Of a DNA stretch of 64,000 nucleotides, positions 7,644-15,255 are shown piece after piece. A program made the translations under genes and the position numbers. How positions within the stretch are numbered: the stretch's first letter is position 1; each line of letters starts with the position of its first letter. The notes below the pieces were generated by a model. That model searched no databases and had not been told where the DNA came from. It was given only the letters and a program-made list of their open reading frames with translations. Origin of the DNA: an uncultured Faecalibacterium sp. (lineage in GTDB: Bacteria > Bacillota > Clostridia > Oscillospirales > Ruminococcaceae); NCBI GenBank assembly GCA_900540455.1, contig UQGD01000002.1, forward strand, positions 1 through 64,000, read 5' to 3'.

Positions 7644-8543
7644 ATGAAGCACGGAGGTTCCAAACCGCTCCCTGCACGGAAACAGCGGCGGGAAAACAAG
7701 CTGACACCGTATCTGTTTTTGCTGCCTACCGTCCTTTTGATGGGAACATTTGTTTATTTTCCGTTCGTCAAAACGATCGGGACGAGCTTTTTCCTGACCA
7801 ATGCTACGGGACAGGCAGTCGAGTTTGTCGGGCTGGAAAACTATCAAAAGATCTTCAGTGACAGCCTTTTTCTCCAATCCATCAAAAACACCTTTCTCTA
7901 TGCACTGATCCAGGTTCCTGCAACCATCACTCTTGCGTTTTTTATGGCCATGGCAGCCAACAGAAAACGCAAGACCTCCTGGTTTTATGAGCTGGCCTTT
8001 GCATTCCCCATGGCAGTTTCCATGTCGGTGGCTGCATTGATCTTCAAGCTGATGCTCAACCCGCAGATCGGCATCATCAACCATGTGTTTGGTCTGGATG
8101 TCCAGTGGTTCAACGGCGAGAAGACCGCGCTGCTGTCAGTGATCATCCTGGGGGTCTGGCTGGGTCTGGGTCTGGACTTTTTGTTCCTGCTTTCTGCAGT
8201 GCGCAGCGTACCGGAAGACCTCATCGAGGCAGCCCGGATCGACGGCTGCCCCAACTGGAAACTGATGTTTAAGATCTACCTGCCGATCATGTCTCCCACC
8301 GTGTTTTATCTGATCTGCACCAATCTGGCTACGGCGATGATGATGTCCGGCCCGGTCATGGTGCTGACAAAAGGCGGCCCGAACAACTCCACCTCCACCA
8401 TTATCTATTATATGTATCGTAAAGCCTTTGAGATCTACAACTATGGCCAGTCCTATGCGGCAGCAGTGGTGGGCTTTGTGATCGCCTTTGTGATCATCCT
8501 GATCAGCTTTAAGTTCGAGAAGAAGGGAGTGACCTACGACTAA
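7644..8543 (+). CDS. ABC sugar transporter permease (UgpA/MalF type)
   Basis: A 299-residue inner-membrane subunit with about six transmembrane segments. It carries the EAA loop EAARIDGCPNWKLMFKIYLP, which docks to the ATPase. The N-terminal tail is basic (KQRRENKL). It resembles the UgpA/MsmF group of permeases for sugars or glycerol-phosphate compounds. The stop overlaps the start of the second permease by one base (TAATG), a sign of tight coupling. No ATPase gene is present in the locus, so a shared MsmK/UgpC-type ATPase encoded elsewhere is expected. Confidence 0.92.
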   Translation: MKHGGSKPLPARKQRRENKLTPYLFLLPTVLLMGTFVYFPFVKTIGTSFFLTNATGQAVEFVGLENYQKIFSDSLFLQSIKNTFLYALIQVPATITLAFFMAMAANRKRKTSWFYELAFAFPMAVSMSVAALIFKLMLNPQIGIINHVFGLDVQWFNGEKTALLSVIILGVWLGLGLDFLFLLSAVRSVPEDLIEAARIDGCPNWKLMFKIYLPIMSPTVFYLICTNLATAMMMSGPVMVLTKGGPNNSTSTIIYYMYRKAFEIYNYGQSYAAAVVGFVIAFVIILISFKFEKKGVTYD

Positions 8544-9388
8544 TGGGTACCAAAATGACAGAAAAACGGAAAGAGAAGATCTTTGGTGTAATACTGCAGC
8601 TGGTCTGCGTGTTGGTGGGTCTTGTGATCATTGCGCCAGTGCTGTACTGCATCTCGGCGGCATTCATGAAACCCACGGAGATCCTGTCCTCGAACCCCTC
8701 GCTGTTTCCCAGCGGACGTTACCTGGATAACTTTATCCAGGCGCTGAAGATGACCCAGATCCCTCGCTTTCTGCTCAACTCGCTGCTGGTCTCTCTGGTA
8801 TGCAGCGTTATGCGCATGATGATCGCCTCTATGGCAGCCTACGCCTTTGCGTTCTTTGAGTTTAAGGGGAAAAACCTGTTGTTTTACCTGGTGCTGGGCA
8901 CCATGCTGATCCCCGGCGATGCTACGATCGTTACAAACTATATGACGGTCTCCGGCATGGGTCTGGTCAATAGCTATCTGGGCATTATGATCCTGTATTT
9001 TGTTTCTGCGGCCAACATCTTCCTGATGCGCCAGAACTTCAAGACCATTCCCAAAGAGCTGAAAGAGGCGGCGGATATTGATGGCTGCGGTGCATTTGGT
9101 TTCTATTGGCGCATTCTGCTGCCCATTGCAAAGCCGGTAATGGCAACGGTGTTCATCTCCTCCTTTGTGAGCACCTGGAATATGTATCTGTGGCCGATGA
9201 TCATAACCACCCGCAATGAGATGCGTACCGTACAAGTGGGCATCACAATGCTGAACTTCTCCGAGGAAGCAGCCTACGGCGCAACGATGGCCGGTGCAGT
9301 GATCGTGCTGATCCCGTCCCTGATCATCTTCATCCTTTCCCAGAAGCAGATCGTAAAGGGTATGACCGCCGGCGCTGTCAAGGGTTGA
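8543..9388 (+). CDS. ABC sugar transporter permease (UgpE/MalG type)
   Basis: A 281-residue partner permease with six predicted membrane helices. The EAA loop reads KEAADIDGCGAFGFYWRILLP. The C-terminus ends shortly after LSQKQIVKGMTAGAVKG, the usual UgpE/MalG end. It forms the membrane channel with the preceding subunit. Starts on the TAATG overlap and is followed after 22 bases by the TIM-barrel isomerase gene. Confidence 0.92.
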   Translation: MGTKMTEKRKEKIFGVILQLVCVLVGLVIIAPVLYCISAAFMKPTEILSSNPSLFPSGRYLDNFIQALKMTQIPRFLLNSLLVSLVCSVMRMMIASMAAYAFAFFEFKGKNLLFYLVLGTMLIPGDATIVTNYMTVSGMGLVNSYLGIMILYFVSAANIFLMRQNFKTIPKELKEAADIDGCGAFGFYWRILLPIAKPVMATVFISSFVSTWNMYLWPMIITTRNEMRTVQVGITMLNFSEEAAYGATMAGAVIVLIPSLIIFILSQKQIVKGMTAGAVKG

Positions 9389-9410
9389 GCACAGAAGGGG
9401 AGGCTTTGTT

Positions 9411-10289
9411 ATGAGACTGGGCACATCCACTACAATGGCGTTCAACCGTCCGCATGGCGTCAAAGCCGATATCCCGGCGGCTGTCCGGGTCCTGGCAGAG
9501 GCAGGGTTCAAGGTACAGGACATGAATTTTCATGACTGCGCCAACTTTCCCACCCCGCTGCTCACAGAGGATTGGGAACGCTGGATCGATGAGATCGGCA
9601 ATACTGCGGCAAAGTGCGGTGTGGAATTTTCGCAATCTCATCTGCATTTTTACGAGCACATGACAGCAGACCTGGAAACCGCCCATCAGAAAGAGATCAT
9701 CCTGGAGCGGTGTATGCGGGGCTCTGCTGCACTGGGGGTCAAATGGGCCGTCACCCATGCAGCCACGGCCCCCGGTCCACAGATGCGAGCTGACTCCCTG
9801 CGGGGAAATGTGGCGTATTTTCAGCAAAAGTTGGAATTGGCGGACAAACTGGGCTTTGGCATTGCCATTGAAAACCTTTGGGACTGGAATATTGCGCCCC
9901 GCAAACGGTATACCAGCCAGCCGGATGAACTGGTGGAGTTGGTGGATGCACTGCACGCCCCCAATGTGGGCATTGCATGGGATTTTGAGCACGCATCCAT
10001 TATGCAGCAGGACCAGGTCTCGGCCCTGCGATACATTGGCAAGCGGCTCAAAGCTACCCATGTTTCGGATCAGTATGGGATGCAGGCAGATCATCAGCTC
10101 CCGTACTTTGGACAGACCGATTGGGAGAGCTTTATGTGGGTCCTTTCAGAGAGCGGCTATGAGGGAGATTTTGTCTACGAGACCCATCGCTACACCCAAA
10201 ATATGCCAGACTCCTTGATGCCTGCGGCTCTGCGTTTCAGCGTGGAGGTCGGCAATTATGTTATGGCGTTGGCAAATCAAAAGAAATGA
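9411..10289 (+). CDS. Sugar phosphate isomerase/epimerase-like TIM-barrel protein
   Basis: A 292-residue protein of the xylose-isomerase/AP-endonuclease-2 TIM-barrel superfamily. Candidate metal ligands lie at the barrel ends: Glu in AIENLWDW, Asp in GIAWDFEHA, His in KATHVSDQ and Glu in FVYETHRY. Such proteins isomerise or epimerise sugars, keto acids or inositol derivatives, so the exact reaction is open. GGGGAGG precedes the ATG. It is encoded directly after the permeases, and the downstream SIS gene begins within 12 bases, so it probably acts on the imported compound. Confidence 0.85.
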   Translation: MRLGTSTTMAFNRPHGVKADIPAAVRVLAEAGFKVQDMNFHDCANFPTPLLTEDWERWIDEIGNTAAKCGVEFSQSHLHFYEHMTADLETAHQKEIILERCMRGSAALGVKWAVTHAATAPGPQMRADSLRGNVAYFQQKLELADKLGFGIAIENLWDWNIAPRKRYTSQPDELVELVDALHAPNVGIAWDFEHASIMQQDQVSALRYIGKRLKATHVSDQYGMQADHQLPYFGQTDWESFMWVLSESGYEGDFVYETHRYTQNMPDSLMPAALRFSVEVGNYVMALANQKK

Positions 10290-10300
10290 GGAAAAAGACC

Positions 10301-11440
10301 ATGGATCAGACGTTTGATAATGCAATGAGACGGCAGGTGTACAGTATTCCGGAGCTGATCACCCAGCAGTATGACCTGATGGAGCCTCGGATCCGGGAAG
10401 CACTGTCCTTCCAGGAGATCTTTTCTCTGCAGCACATCATCATTACAGGCTGCGGCGACTCGATGGCAGCTGCAATGGCAGTCAAGCAGGCCTTTGAGCA
10501 GCTGACCAAAATGCCCATCGAAGTCCTGCCTGCGGTGGATGTGGCCCGCTTCTATCCGGCCAAGCGCTGCGGCGGTGCTCCCAATGACCCGCTGGTCATC
10601 ACGGTCAGCAATTCCGGCAAGGTGTCCCGTGTGCAGGAGGCGATCATGCGCATGAACGAGCTGGGCGCACTGACCCTGGGCATCACTTCCGGCCGCTCCA
10701 CCCCTCTGGGCCAGGTCTGTCAGAAGGTCATTGACAGCAGCATCCCTAAGTTTGAAAGCGCTCCTGGTGTGCGGGGCTTCCTGGCTTCTTTCCAGGCACT
10801 GCTGCTGCTGGCCATCCGCATTGGCGAGGTCAAGGGCCGCTATACTATGGACCAGGCAAAGGCCTACCGTATGGACGTGAAGCACAGCGCAGAAAAACTG
10901 GCGGCTGCTCTGCCTGCTATGGACGAAAAGGTATATAGCATCGCGCAGAAATGGAAGAACTTCCCCGGCTTTGACTTTGTGGGCGCAGGCACCGATTATG
11001 CGTCTGCCTGGTACTCGCACGCAAAGATGATCGAGGCTGCAGGCCGCTATTCCATGCATATCAACACCGAGGAGTTCCTGCACCTGGATTTCTTCCTGGA
11101 GAATTGTGAGCATACCGGAACGGTCGCCTTTATCGATGATGCCAACGCTTCTATGGGCCGGATGAAGGAGACCCTGCATTATATGCAGGTGATGGAGCGT
11201 CCGCTTATGGTGGTGACGGATGCCGATGGTCTGGATGTTCCGGAAGATGCTTTGGTAAAGATCCCTCAGACCGAGTACGAGATCACCTCTCCGATCATGA
11301 GCTTTATCCCGGGCGCACTGCTGGCTGGTTATATCAGCGCTTTTTCCGGCGAGCCGTACAGCCGTGGATTCCGCACCCATTGGCAGTTTGCTAAGGACGC
11401 ATCCGCGATCCATAAAAGCCAGATCGAGATCGTAAAGTGA
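10301..11440 (+). CDS. SIS-domain aldose/ketose isomerase or deglycase (GlmS/FrlB-like)
   Basis: A 379-residue protein with two sugar-isomerase (SIS) domains, as in the GlmS C-terminal half, AgaS and FrlB. The first has IIITGCGDSMAAA and the phosphosugar-binding ITVSNSGKVSRV; the second begins near FVGAGTDYASAW. These proteins isomerise or deaminate phosphosugars, often amino sugars or fructosamine 6-phosphates. I choose ATG 10301, 8 bases after GAGGA; another ATG at 10286 overlaps the upstream stop and lies before the ribosome site. The phosphosugar fold without a kinase gene nearby is notable. Confidence 0.85.
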   Translation: MDQTFDNAMRRQVYSIPELITQQYDLMEPRIREALSFQEIFSLQHIIITGCGDSMAAAMAVKQAFEQLTKMPIEVLPAVDVARFYPAKRCGGAPNDPLVITVSNSGKVSRVQEAIMRMNELGALTLGITSGRSTPLGQVCQKVIDSSIPKFESAPGVRGFLASFQALLLLAIRIGEVKGRYTMDQAKAYRMDVKHSAEKLAAALPAMDEKVYSIAQKWKNFPGFDFVGAGTDYASAWYSHAKMIEAAGRYSMHINTEEFLHLDFFLENCEHTGTVAFIDDANASMGRMKETLHYMQVMERPLMVVTDADGLDVPEDALVKIPQTEYEITSPIMSFIPGALLAGYISAFSGEPYSRGFRTHWQFAKDASAIHKSQIEIVK

Positions 11441-11452
11441 GGAGAAGAGAAC

Positions 11453-11866
11453 ATGAAGGTGGAGCTGAAAAAGTTTAATATCGAGACAAAGTTCAATGAT
11501 GTGGTCAAGCTGACCGATGAGATCAAGGCTTTTGTGGAGAGCACCGGTGTGAAGGAGGGGCAGTGCATCGTATTCAACCCCCATACCACCGCAGGTCTGA
11601 CCATTACTTCTTTCTGGGACCCCAACGGTTTTGAGGATATCCAGGATGAGGTCTGCCGCCTGATCCCCACCCGGATCGATTTCAAGCATCAGCATGATAC
11701 CCCTACCGATGCGGCAGGTCATGTCAAGTCCACCCTGATCGGTGTGGATCTGCCCCTCATCGTCCATAATGGCAAACTGCTGCTGGGCAGCAGCCAAGGG
11801 ATCTATTTCCTGGAATTTGATGGTCCCCGCAAGCGTTCCTTCTATGTCCAGGTCATGGGCGAATAA
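11453..11866 (+). CDS. YjbQ family protein (UPF0047)
   Basis: A 137-residue single-domain protein with the family hallmarks: the PHTTAGLTI motif near residue 43, GHVKSTLIG near 85 and the terminal GIYFLEFDGPRKR. YjbQ homologues can replace ThiE weakly in thiamine phosphate synthesis, but their true role is unsettled; the conserved His and acidic residues suggest a metal or phosphate site. Here it ends a sugar-type uptake operon, with GAGGAGAAGAG before the ATG, which argues for a step in that pathway rather than thiamine synthesis. That reading is inference. Confidence 0.9.
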   Translation: MKVELKKFNIETKFNDVVKLTDEIKAFVESTGVKEGQCIVFNPHTTAGLTITSFWDPNGFEDIQDEVCRLIPTRIDFKHQHDTPTDAAGHVKSTLIGVDLPLIVHNGKLLLGSSQGIYFLEFDGPRKRSFYVQVMGE

Positions 11867-11903
11867 AACCCAAAAGAGTTTGCCCTGCGGCGGGCAATAT
11901 TGA

Positions 11904-11932
11904 TGGAACTTTCAGGGGAAGTATGGTATAAT
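11904..11932 (+). promoter_or_regulatory. Promoter of the GntR gene (extended -10)
   Basis: TGGTATAAT forms an extended -10 with TATAAT at 11927-11932; the -35 (TGGAAC) is weak, 17 bases upstream. It leaves a leader of about 160 bases before the GntR start, in which I recognise no known riboswitch. Confidence 0.6.
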
Positions 11933-12100
11933 AAATGGATAAAATATGGGAGATGTCCGCGCGCTCCGTACTGCGGCGCTGCTGAGAACCGTTTTGTGTT
12001 CTTTAAACGCTGCGGCAGTTTTTGCGGCAATGCAGCCCCTGATGGGGGCGGCGTAGGGAAGCGCCCTGGATGTTTCCTAGGAAAGACGGTTGATCGTAAA

Positions 12101-12877
12101 ATGGCCAATCTGCATGCAATCGCAAAAGACTCGCCGATCCCTGTGTTCTATCAGATCTATGTGGATATCAAAAAACGGATATTGGCCCGCACGATCCAGG
12201 ACGAGGAGCAAAAGCTGCCTTCGGAACGGAATTTGGCGGAGGAATATGGCGTGAGCCGGGTGACTATGCGGCAGTCCCTGGCGGAACTGGAAAAGGACGG
12301 GATCATTACCCGGGAACGAGGCCGCGGCTCGTTTGTCAACGAGACCCCGCGTCCGATGCTGCAGCAGCTGAAGCTTCCCTCCGACAAAGGGCTTCAGTCT
12401 GCACGCAGCTTTGTGGACCCGAATCCGGAGATCGTCCAGCTGACCAAGTTTGAACAGACCGACCCGGAAATTGGGGCCAGCCTCCATTATCAGGGGCCGA
12501 TCTTTTACATCAAGCGGATCTTTCGGGTGAATGGCAGTCCCATTGCGGTCAACCGTATCTGGCTGCCGGAAAAATTTACCCCCCAGCTGGACTGTGTCGG
12601 CCTTTGCGTGGATCATTCGCTGTCCAAGACCCTGAGCCAGCACTATGGCATCCGGATCACACACCGGACCAATATCATCGAGTCGGTCCGCCCCTCTCTC
12701 ACCGAGATCGAACTGCTGAAGATCACCTATGATACACTGATCCTTCAGATCTCCAGCACGAGCTTTACAGAGGGAAATGTCCCCTATGAATTTTCCCGCA
12801 CTTCCTGGATCGGCGATGCCATCCGGCTTAAAGTAGATGTCACCGATATCGAGCACAGCCTGGAGATCGCTACCTGA
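12101..12877 (+). CDS. GntR/HutC-type transcriptional regulator with UTRA domain
   Basis: Predicted effector-controlled repressor. The 258-residue product has an N-terminal winged helix (VFYQIYVDIKKRI, then KLPSERNLAEEYGVSRVTMR, then RGRGSFV) and a UTRA ligand domain (residues 95-255, for example YIKRIFRVNGSPIAV). An open frame extends upstream to 11900, but that part overlaps the promoter and reads as non-homologous Cys-rich sequence, so I choose ATG 12101 even though no strong ribosome site is visible. It follows the YjbQ gene and likely controls the uptake locus; the operator candidate at 5223-5242 fits its family. Confidence 0.87.
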   Translation: MANLHAIAKDSPIPVFYQIYVDIKKRILARTIQDEEQKLPSERNLAEEYGVSRVTMRQSLAELEKDGIITRERGRGSFVNETPRPMLQQLKLPSDKGLQSARSFVDPNPEIVQLTKFEQTDPEIGASLHYQGPIFYIKRIFRVNGSPIAVNRIWLPEKFTPQLDCVGLCVDHSLSKTLSQHYGIRITHRTNIIESVRPSLTEIELLKITYDTLILQISSTSFTEGNVPYEFSRTSWIGDAIRLKVDVTDIEHSLEIAT

Positions 12878-12892
12878 ATCCGATCATCTTAT

Positions 12893-12949
12893 GCCCCTAC
12901 TTGTGAAACAGCAGTATATGCTGGATAGCAAGCGGGGGCTTTTGTTTTG
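12893..12949 (+). terminator. Terminator after the GntR gene
   Basis: GCCCC-ta-CTTG pairs with CAAG-cg-GGGGC, with an inner CAGCA/TGCTG stem, followed by TTTTGTTTT. Confidence 0.7.
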
Positions 12950-13031
12950 GCCGCTCTGCATAAAAATGCACATCAGCCTTTACGGTGGGGGAAAAGTACA
13001 GAAACAATCCCAGAAAATCAGTGTCGCCGGA

Positions 13032-13060
13032 TTGACAAACCCGTTAAAAATCGGTAGGAT
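13032..13060 (+). promoter_or_regulatory. Sigma-A type promoter of the LacI-family gene
   Basis: Consensus TTGACA, 17 bases, TAGGAT, 43 bases before the GTG start. Confidence 0.75.
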
Positions 13061-13103
13061 AAAGGCATGAGGTAAAATAATTTAACAAAGCGGAGGAAGG
13101 ATC

Positions 13104-14111
13104 GTGAAGGTCAAAGCAAAAGACATTGCTAAAGCAGCCGGAGTCTCTACAACAGCGGTCTCGCTGGTGATGAACGGAAAGGACTCCCGTATTTCGGAGG
13201 CCACCCGAGAAAAGATCCTGCGCATTGCAAGGGAGATGAAGTTTCAAGGTGAGATATCGGTGCGCCCGGGCAGCCAGCGGACCAAAACGCTGGGACTGGT
13301 GCTGCCAGATCTGGAGGGCCCGGTATTCCGTGTATGGATGAACAAGGTCCAGGAGTATGCTTTTCAAAAGGGATATACGGTATTCTGCTGCACCTGCGGC
13401 GATGATGCGGTACGCTGCGGGACGATATTGGAGAGCCTGGCTGTTAAAAATGTGGATGGCTTGGTGATCACGGTGCCTAGTACGCTGGAAAAAGAGGATG
13501 TGCTGACCCGGACACTGCATACGTTGCAGGATAATGGCGTGCCCTTTGTCCTGCTGGATCGGGCGGTCTATTCCATCTTCAGCGATTTCGTCACATCCGA
13601 TAATAAATACGGCGGACGCATTGCTGTGGAAAAACTGCTCCAGGCGGGCGCATCCCGGATCGGATGCGTGTTGGGACCGGAGCAGGTCTATACGACCAAA
13701 AAGCGCTTCCAAGGCTTCCAGGAAGGAATGGCGCTGCATAAAGCATCCTACCGGGAGCAGGATGTTTACCATGGTTCCTTTACGGTACAGGATGGAAAAA
13801 AAGCCTTTGCACTTTTAATGGCGCAAGGGTGCGATGGCCTTTTTGTGGAGAATGAGCGGATGACCCAAGGCGTGCTGGAAGCTGCAGCAGAACAGGGGCT
13901 GCAAATCGGGCGGGATCTCAAGCTGGCAGCTTACGATCATCCGGGGACAGAGCCGGTCATCACCATCCGGCAGAACCTGACCCTTATGGCAGAAAAAGCG
14001 GTAGACCGTCTGATCGAGCGGCTGGAAGAGCCGGAAACACAGATTCCCCCGGGGAATTTTTATGTTACACCGACAGTGGAAGACGCACAGAGCGAAAGGA
14101 CGGGCACTTGA
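13104..14111 (+). CDS. LacI-family transcriptional regulator
   Basis: A 335-residue regulator with the N-terminal LacI helix-turn-helix (VKAKDIAKAAGVSTTAVSLV) and hinge, then a periplasmic-binding-protein-like effector domain beginning TLGLVLPDLEGP. It starts with GTG, set by GGAGGAAGG. Members of this family respond to sugars, nucleosides or purines (RbsR, CytR, PurR). It lies directly upstream of the nucleoside hydrolase operon, whose promoter is followed by repeated TTTAGCAAA elements, so control of that operon is the simplest reading. No signs of a corepressor type can be read from the sequence. Confidence 0.92.
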   Translation: MKVKAKDIAKAAGVSTTAVSLVMNGKDSRISEATREKILRIAREMKFQGEISVRPGSQRTKTLGLVLPDLEGPVFRVWMNKVQEYAFQKGYTVFCCTCGDDAVRCGTILESLAVKNVDGLVITVPSTLEKEDVLTRTLHTLQDNGVPFVLLDRAVYSIFSDFVTSDNKYGGRIAVEKLLQAGASRIGCVLGPEQVYTTKKRFQGFQEGMALHKASYREQDVYHGSFTVQDGKKAFALLMAQGCDGLFVENERMTQGVLEAAAEQGLQIGRDLKLAAYDHPGTEPVITIRQNLTLMAEKAVDRLIERLEEPETQIPPGNFYVTPTVEDAQSERTGT

Positions 14112-14125
14112 TTTTTATAAAAAGG

Positions 14126-14146
14126 AAAACGTGCGCTCGTTTTTTT
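14126..14146 (+). terminator. Weak terminator after the LacI-family gene
   Basis: AAAACG / CGTTTT stem with a 6-base loop and a run of T. Short, A-T rich stem, so only a likely terminator. Confidence 0.4.
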
Positions 14147-14158
14147 GATGGGATCCGC

Positions 14159-14187
14159 TTGATTCTTGGGCTGAAACATGATATGAT
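14159..14187 (+). promoter_or_regulatory. Promoter of the nucleoside salvage operon
   Basis: TTGATT, 17 bases, TATGAT, about 95 bases before the nucleoside hydrolase start. Confidence 0.7.
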
Positions 14188-14225
14188 TTAGCAAACGAAA
14201 AAATATTTAGCAAATATTTAGCAAA
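14187..14225 (+). promoter_or_regulatory. Candidate operator: three TTTAGCAAA repeats with a dyad
   Basis: TTTAGCAAA occurs at 14187, 14206 and 14217. The last two lie around a perfect inverted repeat AATATTT-AGC-AAATATT at 14202-14218. The first copy reads AGCAAACG, like half of a PurR/RbsR-type operator. The block starts at the -10 element and extends over the transcription start, where a LacI-type repressor would act. Confidence 0.5.
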
Positions 14226-14281
14226 TGTGCAGCCCCGCTCTGTCAGGGGGACGATCGGGCAAAAGAAAGGATGGACCTTTT

Positions 14282-15235
14282 ATGGAAAAGAAGAAGATCA
14301 TTTTGGACTGTGACCCGGGCATGGACGACTCCATGGCCATTGTGATGGCCTGTAAGTCGGAGGCACTGGACGTGTTGGCAGTGACCACTCTGAACGGAAA
14401 CTACCCTGCTGAGGTGACCTGCGTCAATGCACTGAAGGTCCTGGAAATGATCGGCCGGACGGATATCCCGGTGGGCAAGGGGATGGAGGTCCCGATGGTC
14501 CGTTCTGCCCCCAAAGATCCCTTCTCCCATGGTGCAGATGGCCAGGCAGAAAATTTCCTGCCGGAACCCAAGACCCCCCGCAGCCCTAAGCACGCAGTGG
14601 ATCTGATCATCGATCTTGTCAAGGCAAACCCCGGAGAGGTGACCATCCTTTCCACCGGCCCCATGAGCAATATTGCCATGGCGCTGCGCAAGGAGCCGCA
14701 GATCGTGCCCATGATCCGGGAGATCATCGCAATTTCGGGTATGTTTGGCCTGAACAAATATGCATTTGCAAACTGCACAGGCGATACGCCCCAAAGCGAG
14801 TGGAATGTTTATGTGGACCCGGAGGCCGCAAAGATCGTCTATGAATCCGGCATCAAGCTCACCTGCCTGGGGCTGGATGTGGCTACCCATTTTGACGTCA
14901 ACCTGACAGAGGAGGACATTGCCGCACTGGACCAGAGCAGCCGACCCGAGGCAAAGTTCCTGCGCCAGGCGATCCGCTTTGTCAATGGCCGGGGCTTTGA
15001 GGCGTACTGCACCAGCATCGACTGTATGGCAGTGGCATACGCCATTGATCCTACCCTTGTGGAGACCTTTGAAGGCCATGTGGGCGTGGAGACCAAGGAC
15101 GGCCTGACCTTGGGAATGACGGTGCTGGATGCCCGTCACCACTTTGTATGGGAGCATCTGCCGGTGGTGCAGATCGGCCGAAAAGCCGATCACGCCCGCT
15201 TCCTGCAGCTGCTGATGAAACTGGTTCTGCAGTAA
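14282..15235 (+). CDS. Inosine/uridine-type nucleoside hydrolase
   Basis: Hydrolyses the N-glycosidic bond of nucleosides to base and ribose. The 317-residue protein has the calcium-binding signature DCDPGMDDS at residues 9-17 and a downstream D-C-M-A-V-A-Y-A-I-D-P motif with the second metal Asp. The frame is open further upstream, but that part covers the operator; ATG 14282 with AAAGGA is the sensible start. It opens an operon with a deoxyribosyltransferase-fold protein and adenine deaminase, forming a purine salvage set. Base specificity is not readable. Confidence 0.92.
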   Translation: MEKKKIILDCDPGMDDSMAIVMACKSEALDVLAVTTLNGNYPAEVTCVNALKVLEMIGRTDIPVGKGMEVPMVRSAPKDPFSHGADGQAENFLPEPKTPRSPKHAVDLIIDLVKANPGEVTILSTGPMSNIAMALRKEPQIVPMIREIIAISGMFGLNKYAFANCTGDTPQSEWNVYVDPEAAKIVYESGIKLTCLGLDVATHFDVNLTEEDIAALDQSSRPEAKFLRQAIRFVNGRGFEAYCTSIDCMAVAYAIDPTLVETFEGHVGVETKDGLTLGMTVLDARHHFVWEHLPVVQIGRKADHARFLQLLMKLVLQ

Positions 15236-15255
15236 AAAAGAAAGGAACGACCCCT

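Noticed and set aside
11453..11866. Calling the YjbQ protein a thiamine phosphate synthase
   Set aside because: That activity is a weak side reaction reported for relatives; no thiamine gene is near and the operon is a sugar-type uptake locus.
11900..12100. N-terminal extension of the GntR protein from an upstream ATG
   Set aside because: The stretch contains the promoter and reads as Cys/Gly-rich sequence without similarity to any regulator; the conserved winged helix begins soon after ATG 12101.
14187..14225. CRISPR-like direct repeats
   Set aside because: The repeats are 9 bases with 2-10 base spacing, far too short for CRISPR; they fit operators.
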